From Candidatus Freyrarchaeum guaymasense (lineage in GTDB: Archaea; Asgardarchaeota; Jordarchaeia; Jordarchaeales; Freyrarchaeaceae), in assembly GCA_030587405.1 (NCBI GenBank), contig JAUQZD010000086.1, positions 1 through 40,873 on the forward strand: a stretch of DNA of 40,873 nt. Reading direction: 5' to 3'. Both the position numbers and the translations under genes were made by a program. This document shows, piece by piece, positions 24,681 through 33,556 of the stretch. Numbering within the stretch: the first letter of the stretch is position 1; the number at the start of each line of letters is the position of its first letter. Under the pieces are notes generated by a model. The model searched no databases. It was not told the origin of the DNA and was given only the letters and a program-made list of their open reading frames with translations.

Positions 24681-25202
24681 GTGGGCTTTGTGATTAAGCT
24701 TGTTATTTTTGACGCTGACGAAACCCTGTGGAGTGTTAGTGAGGGATATGCTAGCACCTTGGTTTTGCCTCTCAGAAGGGTTGGCGACGACCTTGTCGTG
24801 GACGCTTACGGTGTAAGGGTTAGGCTTTTTAGCGGGGTTAGGGAGCTGCTAGAGGAGCTTAGGCGTAGGGGGGTCATCGTTTCCCTCGTAAGCGCCAACG
24901 ATGAGGAGCCTAACAAGGTTAGGTTGCTCCTTGAAGCTTTCGGGATAGACAGATACTTCGCTTTTCCGCAGGTTAACTGGCGGAGGAAGTCTGAGAACGT
25001 GAGGAGGGTTGTGGAGCTGGTTAGGAGCAGGCTGGGCTTTGAGGTGAGCTTTGACGAGGTGCTGTTTTTAGACGACTCGCCCTTCAACATAGAGGACGTG
25101 CGGAGCCGATGCCCAGGCGTCAAGACCATTCAGGTAGGGTTGGATGTTAGGGACGTAGGGGAGGTACTTGAAAAAATAGACTTTTACCTCTGCCAGCCCT
25201 AA
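24681..25202 (+). CDS. HAD-superfamily phosphatase, MDP-1-like
   Basis: 173 residues. HAD motif I FDADETLW gives the nucleophile Asp and the helper Asp, motif II Ser is in SLVSAND, motif III Lys is in RRKSENV, and motif IV is FLDDSPFN. The TLW and the small size match magnesium-dependent phosphatase-1 (HAD-IIIC). It acts in the cytoplasm on small phosphorylated molecules or on glycated protein. GTG 24681 or GTG 24690 could be the start. It is alone in its unit, 103 bases ahead of the PhoU-like gene. Confidence 0.85.
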   Translation: MGFVIKLVIFDADETLWSVSEGYASTLVLPLRRVGDDLVVDAYGVRVRLFSGVRELLEELRRRGVIVSLVSANDEEPNKVRLLLEAFGIDRYFAFPQVNWRRKSENVRRVVELVRSRLGFEVSFDEVLFLDDSPFNIEDVRSRCPGVKTIQVGLDVRDVGEVLEKIDFYLCQP

Positions 25203-25305
25203 CCGCTTTTACCCGGGCTTCCAGCTTTCATACTTTCGCAATTCTAAAGGTTTTTAAAACAGTAGTTACATTTCACTCCTAAAAGGAGCTGTTGAGGGAG
25301 CCTAG

Positions 25306-25962
25306 TTGAGCAGGATCCTGTGGTCTGAGAGTGAGAGGGCTGTGCTCGAGAAGATCAGAGACCAGGTGGACGAGGTGCTTTCATGCCTTTCTATCTTAGA
25401 GGAGGTTGCCGAAAGCATCGTGTCTGGTGAGGGGAGTATTGACGAAGCCTTAGCTAGGTTCGCCCGGGCTCGGGGGAGAGTGAAGGACGCGCAGAGAAGT
25501 GTGCTCCTCAAGCTATCCGAGTGGGAGTCACGGCTAATCGACAGGGAGAACCTTGTCCACCTTACGAGCAAGATAGACGACGTGGCTGGAAGCGCAAACT
25601 TCGTGGTGAGCAACATTGTGGCCTTGAAGGTTGAGGATATTAGGGCGGTGTTGCAGGGAAGCGCTTTCCTCACCATGCTGGGTAACGCTGTTAGGTGTGC
25701 CAGCGTGCTCAGGGAAGCCGTTGACGGGTTCGTTAAGGGTAGGGACGTGCTCGGCATGGTCGACGAGGTTGACAGGGTGGAGTACTTGGTCGACGAGGAC
25801 CACCTCAGGCTCAGGAGGCAGCTTGAAAGCAAGGATTGCAAGGCTGTCCCCATGCCCGTTGCCATAGGTGTTTCAAGGATAATAGAGGGGGTTGAGGGGG
25901 TGGCCGACAGGTCCGAGGACGCAGCCGAGATACTCAGAATGATAATTACGAAGCTGAGGTGA
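25306..25962 (+). CDS. PhoU-like / DUF47 protein
   Basis: 218 residues, all alpha-helical, with the acidic metal-cluster pattern of DUF47 proteins: two similar three-helix halves, with a helix ending in KIDDVAG and another with DEVDRVEYLVDEDH. Such proteins usually sit next to PiT-type phosphate transporters. Here the neighbour is guaA nine bases downstream, which is unusual. TTG start with GGGAG just upstream. A role in phosphate or metal balance is likely but not proved. Confidence 0.8.
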   Translation: MSRILWSESERAVLEKIRDQVDEVLSCLSILEEVAESIVSGEGSIDEALARFARARGRVKDAQRSVLLKLSEWESRLIDRENLVHLTSKIDDVAGSANFVVSNIVALKVEDIRAVLQGSAFLTMLGNAVRCASVLREAVDGFVKGRDVLGMVDEVDRVEYLVDEDHLRLRRQLESKDCKAVPMPVAIGVSRIIEGVEGVADRSEDAAEILRMIITKLR

Positions 25963-25971
25963 GAGGAGGGC

Positions 25972-27534
25972 TTGCACGACACCATTCTGATTCTCGACTT
26001 CGGAGGACAGTACACGCACCTGATAGCTAGGAGGATAAGGGAGCTGAACGTTTACTCCGAGATAGCCCCCTTCAACGCGCCGGTGGATGAGTTCAAGAGG
26101 AGAAACGTTAAGGGCGTGATCCTGTCGGGTGGTCCGAGAAGCGTGTATGAGGAGGGGAGCCCGAAGGTGGGGAGGGACTTCTTCCGGTGGTGCCGGGAGG
26201 AGGGAGTCCCGGTCCTCGGAATATGCTATGGACACCAGCTCATAGCCCACGTTTTAGGGGGGGAAATAGAGAAAGGAGAGAAGAAGGAGTATGGAAGGAC
26301 GCTTCTTTACGTTGAAGACGAGGACGAAATATTTCGCGGGTTAGATATTGTTGAGACGGTTTGGATGAGTCATGGAGATCAGGTTCTAAGCCTGCCTGAG
26401 GGGTTTAAAGTTATTGGTAGAACGGAGAACACGCCCATAGCGGCGTACGCCAACGTGGAGGAGCAAATATACGGTGTGCAGTTCCACCCGGAGGTGGCTC
26501 ACACCGTTAAGGGAGTGAAGATCCTTGAAAACTTCGCACTGCGCGTTTGCGGCTGCAGGGCGAGCTGGGTGGTCGAAAACTGGATTGAAGAAGCAGTTAA
26601 CGAGGTTAGAAGAAAGGTTGAAGGCGGAGGAAACATTATAATGGCTGTTAGTGGCGGAGTGGACTCAACGGTTGCTGCAACGATAATCCACAGAGCTGTT
26701 GGGGAGAGGCTCCACTGCGTCTTCGTGGATAATGGTTTACTCAGGAAGGGTGAAGCAGACGAGGTTACTAGAACGTTCCGTGAAAGGCTTGGGTTTAAAA
26801 ACTTCCACGTGGTGAACGCAGGAGGACTCTTCCTTCAAAGGCTGCGGGGCGTGGTGGATCCAGAGGAGAAAAGGAGAATTATAGCGCATACCTTCATAGA
26901 GGTGTTCGAGGAGAAGGCGAGGGAGCTCGAGGCAAAGTATGGAAAATTCAGGTTTCTAGGTCAGGGGACGATTTACCCGGACAGGGTTGAGTCGGCTGCT
27001 ACGAGCAGTGCAGCTGCCAGAATAAAGTCTCATCATAACGTGACCCTGCCGGAGGAGATGAAGCTGGAGGTTATTGAGCCATTGGCGTCTCTCTACAAGG
27101 ACGAGGTTAGAAGGCTTGGGGAGAAGCTTGGGATCCCACGTGAGATACTCTGGAGGCATCCCTTCCCAGGCCCAAGCCTGGCAGTCAGGGTTTTAGGCGA
27201 GGTTACAGGGGAGAAGCTTGAAATAGTTAGGGAGGCTGACGCCATAGTGGAGGAGGAGGTTAGAAAAGCGGGGATCTACGATAAGCTATGGCAGGCCTTC
27301 GCCGTCCTCCTCCCCGTCAGAACCGTCGGCGTCATGGGTGATGCAAGGACATACGAGTATGTGATTGCAATACGAGCCGTTGAGAGCCGTGACGCGATGA
27401 CAGCAAACTTCGCAAAGCTGGATTGGGACTTACTGGAAAGAATAGCCTCAAGGATCGTAAATGAGGTTAAGGGAGTTAACCGCGTAGTGTACGATGTAAC
27501 GAATAAGCCGCCCGCGACCGTCGAATGGGAGTAA
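25972..27534 (+). CDS. guaA: GMP synthase (glutamine-hydrolysing)
   Basis: 520 residues, a single chain with both halves. The glutamine amidotransferase domain carries SGGPRSVY, the nucleophilic Cys in LGICYGHQL, and VQFHPEVAHT with the His and Glu. The ATP-pyrophosphatase domain has the P-loop SGGVDSTVAA, and the C-terminal dimerisation domain ends in NKPPATVEWE. It makes GMP from XMP, glutamine and ATP. Many Euryarchaeota split these halves into two genes, so the fused form is informative. The start is TTG at 25972, nine bases after the PhoU-like stop, with AGGAGG very close. Confidence 0.95.
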   Translation: MHDTILILDFGGQYTHLIARRIRELNVYSEIAPFNAPVDEFKRRNVKGVILSGGPRSVYEEGSPKVGRDFFRWCREEGVPVLGICYGHQLIAHVLGGEIEKGEKKEYGRTLLYVEDEDEIFRGLDIVETVWMSHGDQVLSLPEGFKVIGRTENTPIAAYANVEEQIYGVQFHPEVAHTVKGVKILENFALRVCGCRASWVVENWIEEAVNEVRRKVEGGGNIIMAVSGGVDSTVAATIIHRAVGERLHCVFVDNGLLRKGEADEVTRTFRERLGFKNFHVVNAGGLFLQRLRGVVDPEEKRRIIAHTFIEVFEEKARELEAKYGKFRFLGQGTIYPDRVESAATSSAAARIKSHHNVTLPEEMKLEVIEPLASLYKDEVRRLGEKLGIPREILWRHPFPGPSLAVRVLGEVTGEKLEIVREADAIVEEEVRKAGIYDKLWQAFAVLLPVRTVGVMGDARTYEYVIAIRAVESRDAMTANFAKLDWDLLERIASRIVNEVKGVNRVVYDVTNKPPATVEWE

Positions 27535-27777
27535 TGAAGACTCTGCTAAAAATACGTAGTATGAAGATGACTGCAACACGTGAACAGCCAGTTAAACCTA
27601 CCATGACCTTTGCATTACCTTCCTTTCTTCTTTTACGTCGCTCCCCGTTACTACCGCTTGAAGCACCGACCAGTGTTATGCTGCACTTTCAGCGCATCAG
27701 CCATCTTACAATTCAACCTTCACTTTTAAGAGTTCCCTTTAACCCCCTGTTCATGCCTTGACGCCTTTGGTGTTGGG
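27535..27777. other. intergenic region between convergent genes
   Basis: About 240 bases after guaA. An in-frame stretch covers most of it but has no ribosome site and no domain. I see no RNA fold that I would name. Confidence 0.4.
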
Positions 27778-27996
27778 TTAAAAGGGGAGGCCTTGCCTGA
27801 GCTTCTCCAGCTTCTTGGTCTTCTTTAACTCCTTTTTAACCTGCTTGTAGTGCTTCTCACAGAGGTAAACTCTTCTACCAGTCGTCGACAGGGTGAAACC
27901 AACCTTTGAAGACAGCTTGGCGATTTCATTCTGAGGAAAAGACCTGGCAGCAGGATTATTACATCCTTCAACGCTGCACGAGCGACCCTGCTTCAA
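27778..27996 (-). CDS. small zinc-finger protein
   Basis: 72 residues. A zinc site of the form C8-x4-C13 and C47-x2-H50 (CSVEGC, then CEKHYKQ) is followed by a strongly basic C-terminal helix (KKELKKTKKLEKLR). Small proteins with this layout are widespread in TACK archaea and are thought to bind nucleic acid or ribosomes. The function is unknown. TTG start with GGGGGTGG a few bases upstream. Confidence 0.7.
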   Translation of the reverse strand: MKQGRSCSVEGCNNPAARSFPQNEIAKLSSKVGFTLSTTGRRVYLCEKHYKQVKKELKKTKKLEKLRQGLPF

Positions 27997-28029
27997 GAAA
28001 CCACCCCCGCAGATTAAAGTTTAGGTAAT

Positions 28030-28986
28030 TTAGGTTTTAAGGAGGCGTTTAAACAGCTCTAAGTCTTTCCTAACCGTAGGGTTATCCGTCATGCTGGCGA
28101 ACGATTCAAACTCGCCTAGAACCCTCTTAAACTCCTTCATCATTTTAAGTTTATGATACACTAGCAGCGCGTGTTTGAAAGCTGCCAACATGGACTTCGC
28201 GAACTCCGGGTCCTCGCTCCACGCGTGGAAAATACCTTTTAGAAGCTTGAGGAACTCTGAGACCTTACCTACCTGCCCCTCCACGCCGAAGCCGTATATC
28301 GAGTCTGCTAGGGCTTGGGCTAGTAGGAGCTGGGTTTCCCTTGCCTTAGGGTAGCGTGAAGCCTGCTCTATTAAAGCCGACAGGAGGGGTTCTGAAACGT
28401 CTAGGCGCCTGGCGGGGTTAGCTGCAACGATCACGTTGAAAAGACCGTGGGAGACCGTAAGCTGCACACGTGACCCCTCCCACATGCGTCCCAGCTCTAA
28501 CAGTTCAAGTGTAAGCCTCTTAACCTCCTGCCAGGCTCCAGCCTTAGCGTACTGGTATATGGCATTAGAGAGCCCTGCTCCAAGGGAAAATGCGAAGTCA
28601 AACATTTCCGGGTTTGACTTGTAAGCTTCCCTCAGAATAGACAGGTAACCTGGGATGGTAGCGGTCTTCTCCCCTTTTGCCAGTAAAGCTATAGCCGTGA
28701 CCGCGCCGTTAAGGCGCTCCAGGGTGACGCCAACGTTGCTGTAGGGGGTGGTTGCCTCTAAAAGTTCCTCAAAAACGTTCTCGGCTTCTCCAAGCCTGCC
28801 TTTAGACGCAAGAATAGTTAACGCTGCAACAAGCGCTTTGGCTCTTATCCTAGCTATGCGTGCGTTACCAGGATAAGATAGGCTGAGGCGCTTTAACCGG
28901 GGGAGGGCGTGGTGAACCGCTATCTGACCTGATCTAAGCTCCCTAAGAATCTCCTCGGCTTCCAAGACTGCATCCTCAACCTTCAT
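28030..28986 (-). CDS. alpha-helical repeat (TPR/solenoid) protein
   Basis: 318 residues from ATG 28986. I chose this start because a TATA box at 29011-29022 puts the transcription start a few bases before it (leaderless). The longer reading from 29055 would begin upstream of the promoter. The protein is almost entirely amphipathic helices of about 35-40 residues per repeat unit (segments like LGEAENVFEELLEA, AWQEVKRLTLELLEL, VGKVSEFLKLLKGIF), a TPR-like or other alpha-solenoid. Such proteins act as adaptors. No partner is evident from the context, as its neighbours are unrelated. Confidence 0.75.
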   Translation of the reverse strand: MKVEDAVLEAEEILRELRSGQIAVHHALPRLKRLSLSYPGNARIARIRAKALVAALTILASKGRLGEAENVFEELLEATTPYSNVGVTLERLNGAVTAIALLAKGEKTATIPGYLSILREAYKSNPEMFDFAFSLGAGLSNAIYQYAKAGAWQEVKRLTLELLELGRMWEGSRVQLTVSHGLFNVIVAANPARRLDVSEPLLSALIEQASRYPKARETQLLLAQALADSIYGFGVEGQVGKVSEFLKLLKGIFHAWSEDPEFAKSMLAAFKHALLVYHKLKMMKEFKRVLGEFESFASMTDNPTVRKDLELFKRLLKT

Positions 28987-29010
28987 AAGGGGAAAGGAAG
29001 GATGGAAGGG

Positions 29011-29022
29011 AAATATATAATT
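29011..29022 (-). promoter_or_regulatory. TATA box of the helical-repeat gene
   Basis: The minus strand reads AATTATATATTT, about 25-36 bases before the ATG at 28986. The distance implies a leaderless or near-leaderless transcript. Confidence 0.6.
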
Positions 29023-29179
29023 TAAGCTTTTAAGGGTAACAGCTATCTTCAGCAACCGGCGTCCGCGTTAGTAACTTGTATCCTGCAGCGTGGCGAATTT
29101 AACGTTTCCCAGAAGCGAGGCAAGGGTTCAGATGCTCACAGGTAGGCGGCTGAGGAATCTTAAGGTGCGGTTAAAGGCG

Positions 29180-30748
29180 CTACTGGTCTTCTTCACTGGG
29201 AGATATGTAGAAGGAGTGGTCTGACAGGTTTTTAGGGTCTAAGGCTGCCTTTATTTTTCGCATCCATTTATGGTAGTTGCACATGAGGGGGCCGTACATG
29301 TCATGGGTCTCCGCACCCTCTGTGAGGGCCTCTAAGCCGAAGCCGAGACGCTCCTCTATCGCCGTGTTTACGCATGCCTGAAGGTACTCTCTGGCACCAT
29401 CCTTAGATGCGGGATCCCTGGGATCGTAGAGGAATAGCTCTTCTAGGTGTCCAAAGTATCCGTGCTCGTAGATGCCTCCCCACGCGTTGTCGCCTCCATC
29501 ATCTGTTAGGGCGCCAGCTTCGATGAAGCGCTTTTTCAGCGCCTCCCCGATCTTAGCTCCTCTAACCGCGGAGTCCCATGACTCAAGCGAGCCAAGGGAC
29601 GTGTGGAAGCTGCCGGACGCCTTGAACACGCCTCTAGCATTGTAGCAGCACTTGATCATCGCTAGGAAAAGCTGCCTTTGAGTAAACTCGTCCTCTGCAA
29701 GTGGGTGGTTGCGTCCGCCGGTCTTCTCGAGAATGGCCCTTAAAACTTTTTCCTCGTATTCAACCTGCCTCTTCGACCCACCCAACACTATCACAAAGTT
29801 AAACCTTGCATCCTTAAGGGCTCCGCTCTCCCACAGCGAGTAAAAATCCTTCACCGAAGGGGAAAGAGCCATGCCGATCAGGAATGGTGCATTTCTACAC
29901 ATAACCATGCCTATTTCAGCTTCGCCAACCATGTAGGCGGCGTCCGCGAAGCTCTTCCAGTCGGGGAACACGGGAACATACACTCTGAAGTTTTCCGGCA
30001 CCTCGACTTCGTAGAAGGGCGTTGCCCCCTTAGCCTCAAGGGAAGGAGGACCCGGCCACTCGTAAAGCTTAACCGCGCACTTGGTGAAAACGCCTAGCCC
30101 GCCCAAGGTGCCCGCCCACCCTCTCATCGCCCCTCTAAGGCTTGGCCCGGGTCCATCCCCGCAGAACCACCCGGATCCGCATCCAAGAGATCCTAGCCTT
30201 AATATTTCCCCTGTTGGGAGAACCCATTCAACTGCCAGCACGTTTCTACCGCTATGACTCATTTTTATCCCGGTCCACCCATAGCCGCACATGGACGTGC
30301 AGCTCGCCAGAACAGACGCGTTGGCCCCAGCCCCTATGATGTGGCATGTAAGCCCCTTCTTCATGGCTTCTACTTGAAGCTGCGCGAACGTTACGTATGG
30401 CTCAACAACCGCGTACATGTTGTCCTCGTCAATCATTACTATCCTGTTCATTCTTCTAAGGTCTAGCAGAATGACGCCTTCTCTCCCAACCCCGCTCCAC
30501 ACCCCCCACCCTGTGCTATGAGCCTTAAACTTTATGTTAAAGCGATTGCAGATCTTCACGACAGCCTGAACCTCCTCGGTGCTCCCCGGGAGGACGACGG
30601 CAGCCGGCCTTGGAAGCCACTTGGCTCCCCCCTCCTGAAGCTCAGCAAGGTACTGGAACGAGTAGGAGTCAAGTATGACCGGGTCGTCGGACACGTTTTC
30701 CTCCCCAACAACCTCCTCAATCATCCTGTAGGCGAGCTTAGGTATCAT
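29180..30748 (-). CDS. FAD-linked oxidase, GlcD/VAO-type
   Basis: 522 residues. The FAD-binding domain of the vanillyl-alcohol oxidase family is visible: LPGSTEEVQAVVKIC, HSTGWGVWSG, VILLDLRRMNRI, YAVVEPYVTFAQLQ, and GTLGGLGVFTKCAVKL as the flavin-binding turn. A C-terminal substrate cap and FAD-linked oxidase domain follow. The family includes glycolate, D-lactate and 4-cresol dehydrogenases. It overlaps the Fe-S gene upstream by 4 bases (ATGA). It probably passes electrons from a hydroxy-acid or similar substrate to the Fe-S protein. The substrate is not readable. Confidence 0.85.
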   Translation of the reverse strand: MIPKLAYRMIEEVVGEENVSDDPVILDSYSFQYLAELQEGGAKWLPRPAAVVLPGSTEEVQAVVKICNRFNIKFKAHSTGWGVWSGVGREGVILLDLRRMNRIVMIDEDNMYAVVEPYVTFAQLQVEAMKKGLTCHIIGAGANASVLASCTSMCGYGWTGIKMSHSGRNVLAVEWVLPTGEILRLGSLGCGSGWFCGDGPGPSLRGAMRGWAGTLGGLGVFTKCAVKLYEWPGPPSLEAKGATPFYEVEVPENFRVYVPVFPDWKSFADAAYMVGEAEIGMVMCRNAPFLIGMALSPSVKDFYSLWESGALKDARFNFVIVLGGSKRQVEYEEKVLRAILEKTGGRNHPLAEDEFTQRQLFLAMIKCCYNARGVFKASGSFHTSLGSLESWDSAVRGAKIGEALKKRFIEAGALTDDGGDNAWGGIYEHGYFGHLEELFLYDPRDPASKDGAREYLQACVNTAIEERLGFGLEALTEGAETHDMYGPLMCNYHKWMRKIKAALDPKNLSDHSFYISPSEEDQ

Positions 30749-32025
30749 TCACCCACCTCCAACGATTTAGCAACCAGGCTGGTTAGATCGTAGACCTTAA
30801 GGCTTCCGTCGCCGTTAAGGGCGTCTGAAAGGTTTATTTCGCAGAACGGGCAGCATGTGACTATCGCCTGTGCACCGGTCGACTTGGCCTCCTCCACCCG
30901 CTCCCTTGCACCCCAGAGGGCGAAGTCCGGGAAGGCTGCCTTAACCCCTCCTCCAGCGTTGCAACAGTAAGCGTACTCCCTTATCCGCTCCATCTCGACG
31001 AGTTCGACTCCTGGAATACTTTTGAGGACGTTTCTGGGCGGGTCGTAGACGCCTCCTCCCCCGCGCCTGACGGGCTTAGGTGGATCCGTTAGTATGAGGT
31101 GGCCTAGCACCTTCTTTTCGACGCCGCTCCAGGGTGTTCTGGGCTCACCGAGGCGGCCGAGATGGCAGGGATCGTGGTACGTCACCTTCAACGGCACTTT
31201 ACCGGTGAGCTTTAAAGAGGAATCTCTTATCAGCTTCTCCAGTAGCTGGGATGTGTGGAGGACCTCAAACCCTAGCTCAGCGACCGTCGGATACTCGACC
31301 TTAAACATCCTGTAGCATCCAGCGCACGATGTGACTAGTGTCTCAACGTTCAGCTTGTTTACGAGCTCAACGTTTCTCCTAGCATGCTTCTCGAAGACGT
31401 CCCTGGCGCCGATCTTGTAGGCTGTACTTGCGCAGCACGGCTCCTCGCTTCCAAGTATTCCAAAGTCCACGCCGGCAGCCTTCAATATCTTAACGGTGTT
31501 CACCGCGACCTCTGGACGTCTTAAAGCCGCCGTGCACCCTACGAAGTATAGTACGTCGGCCTTTTCCTTATTCAAATCCTTAACCTTCAGGTTTTTAGCC
31601 CAGGCAGCCTTCTTCTCCTTGACTTCCCCGTAGGGGTTACCGTGCCTCAACGTGTTCTCTATTATCTCCCTGTGCTTAGGGAGCACAGCCCCCTCCTCGT
31701 ATAGTTGAACCCTGAAGGCGTGCAGCGTCTCGTAGACCTCTATGTCGGAGTTATGCTTGCATGACACGTCGCACGCCCCACACATGCTACACCTGTAAAC
31801 CAGGTCGACGAGGGACTTCGTGAGGCCTATCCTCCCTTGCAGGTACGCGTACGCCACTATCAGCCGTCCCCCGCCGGAGTACGCGTGAAAGTTATATCTT
31901 TGAATGCTGGGGCAGATGTTGGAAAACCTCCAGCTTTTAACCTGAGCGAGAGGAGGCCACTTGCAAAGGCTACATCTGAAGCACATTTCCATGTACCTTT
32001 CATAGTCCTCCAGCATGGCGGACAC
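30745..32025 (-). CDS. GlcF/HdrD-like Fe-S electron-transfer subunit with CCG domains
   Basis: 426 residues. N-terminal iron-sulphur clusters: an unusual first site CFRCSLC followed only about 18 residues later by the fourth Cys (ICPS), and a normal second site CSMCGACDVSCK. Two CCG domains follow, with CCAST, SCAGCY, CCNAGGG and CCPFCE; in HdrD-like proteins they hold a non-cubane cluster or pass electrons to a carrier. GTG start one base after the upstream stop. With the flanking FAD oxidases it forms a glycolate- or lactate-dehydrogenase-like complex on the inner membrane face. Confidence 0.85.
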   Translation of the reverse strand: MSAMLEDYERYMEMCFRCSLCKWPPLAQVKSWRFSNICPSIQRYNFHAYSGGGRLIVAYAYLQGRIGLTKSLVDLVYRCSMCGACDVSCKHNSDIEVYETLHAFRVQLYEEGAVLPKHREIIENTLRHGNPYGEVKEKKAAWAKNLKVKDLNKEKADVLYFVGCTAALRRPEVAVNTVKILKAAGVDFGILGSEEPCCASTAYKIGARDVFEKHARRNVELVNKLNVETLVTSCAGCYRMFKVEYPTVAELGFEVLHTSQLLEKLIRDSSLKLTGKVPLKVTYHDPCHLGRLGEPRTPWSGVEKKVLGHLILTDPPKPVRRGGGGVYDPPRNVLKSIPGVELVEMERIREYAYCCNAGGGVKAAFPDFALWGARERVEEAKSTGAQAIVTCCPFCEINLSDALNGDGSLKVYDLTSLVAKSLEVGE

Positions 32026-32026
32026 C

Positions 32027-33487
32027 TCAGAAGCAGAGTTTTCCAGGGTTGAAGATCCCGTTCGGGTCGAATATCCCTTTAAGTTTCCTGAGAACGGACG
32101 TTGTCTCCGCGTCTCCGCCGTAGGCGATCTCAGCCCACAGCCCGTAGGGCCTGCTGTAGAATGCTCCTAGCCTGAACATGGCTCGGCTGGCATCCTGGAA
32201 GAACACCCTCACTAGCTCCTCCTCAGCTTCAGGGTCGTACGGGAGGGTAAACTCCAAGTGTGCGGCGCATCCCTGTATTATTGGTTGAATGTAAACGCCG
32301 ACGTCCCTTTCTGGGTACCCTTTCAGCCGAGACAACTCCATGAATTCCTTCCAGAACATGGGGGTCATGTTAAGGGTGGTCAGGAAGAATATGTCCTGGC
32401 AGCCACCCTTATACCTAAGCTTCCAGTAGGGTTCCTTAGACGGGGACTGGAGAACACCTAGTATCGTGGAGGAGTCAACCCCGTCTAGCTCGTCGGTCAA
32501 CTCGAGTTTAAGCGATTTCGCCGCTTCTTTCACCTCGCCGAGCTGGTACTCTACTCGCTCTTCCGGGAAGAAGGTGTATCCTGCAAGAACCGTGATGAGA
32601 ACCCATGCTGGAAGCGAGGCTGCCTCTCCCTCATCCGGATGGCGCCCTAGGAGGTATGCAAGGTATGAGTTGTTAAGGATTAGGAGTTCCTCTCCTATCC
32701 TGCGTCGTAGAAGCCTGTATGCTAACGGGATAAGCTTCTTAAGGGAGTCCGACTTGGCGACGACGAGCTGCTGAAGGGAGGGTTTAATCCTGCACCTCAC
32801 GGTGGCCCATGTGACAATCCCCATCGTCCCCTGTGCTCCATGGAAAAACCTGACGAAGTCGGCTTGGGCCGGGCCTAGAGGGTTCGCCAACCCCTGCCCC
32901 ACGCTGACCAGCTCATCTATTTCTCCCGGTCCAGCAGCTGACCCTGTTCTTAGCACGTCCCCGGTGCCCAAGATCGCCTCTGTGCATAGGAGGGGGTCAA
33001 GGGACTCCCAGTGATACTTTGGAGTGGTTATAGGCTCTCTTTCGAGGTAGCTTGCCAAAGCCGACTTTCTAAGCTTGGGGTGAAGAGGCATTAACGGGAG
33101 TAAGCCATGCTTCTCAAGCTCGTCTTTAAGCTGCTTAAATGTTACGCCTGGCTGGATCATTGCAATCCTGTTACGCCTGTCAACGCTTAAGACCTTGTTC
33201 ATCCTAGTTAAATCAACTACGACTCCCCCCATCGATGGGACGGTGTCGCCTTTAAACCTTGGGGGACCAGAGCTCACGGGGATAAGGGGCATTCCCTGCC
33301 TCGAGGCTAACACTACTATTTCTCTAACCTCCTCGGGTGAGGACGGATACACGACGAAGAATGGCTTCCTTGAGGGCGTGAAGCTGTTATCCTTCGAATA
33401 CTCCTCAAGCGTCGCCGGATCGTCGGCGACGTTTTCATCTCCAACTATCTTAGCCAATTCCTCCCTCCTAATACCAGCTTCCCCCAA
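32027..33487 (-). CDS. second FAD-linked oxidase, GlcD/VAO-type
   Basis: 486 residues. PSSPEEVREIVVLASRQG, VSSGPPRF, GVVVDLTRMNKV, MIQPGVTFKQL and GAQGTMGIVTWATV are the FAD-binding segments, and FDPNGIFNPGKL is the family's C-terminal signature. It is a paralogue of the product encoded at 29180-30748, and the two flank one Fe-S subunit. It is first in the operon. Start: TTG 33487 may be leaderless behind a CTTTTAAG box at about 33520, but an AGGAGG six bases before TTG 33457 allows a shorter protein. The pair may oxidise two related substrates or form a heterodimer like GlcD/GlcE. Confidence 0.85.
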   Translation of the reverse strand: MGEAGIRREELAKIVGDENVADDPATLEEYSKDNSFTPSRKPFFVVYPSSPEEVREIVVLASRQGMPLIPVSSGPPRFKGDTVPSMGGVVVDLTRMNKVLSVDRRNRIAMIQPGVTFKQLKDELEKHGLLPLMPLHPKLRKSALASYLEREPITTPKYHWESLDPLLCTEAILGTGDVLRTGSAAGPGEIDELVSVGQGLANPLGPAQADFVRFFHGAQGTMGIVTWATVRCRIKPSLQQLVVAKSDSLKKLIPLAYRLLRRRIGEELLILNNSYLAYLLGRHPDEGEAASLPAWVLITVLAGYTFFPEERVEYQLGEVKEAAKSLKLELTDELDGVDSSTILGVLQSPSKEPYWKLRYKGGCQDIFFLTTLNMTPMFWKEFMELSRLKGYPERDVGVYIQPIIQGCAAHLEFTLPYDPEAEEELVRVFFQDASRAMFRLGAFYSRPYGLWAEIAYGGDAETTSVLRKLKGIFDPNGIFNPGKLCF

Positions 33488-33556
33488 TTCGGTGTTAAGA
33501 ACTTAAAGCAGAAAAGTGGCTTAAAAGCTTTGTTAAAATGAGGTTAATGGGTTTAC

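Noticed and set aside
27525..27761. 78-residue frame after guaA
   Set aside because: It overlaps the end of guaA, has no ribosome site and no domain.
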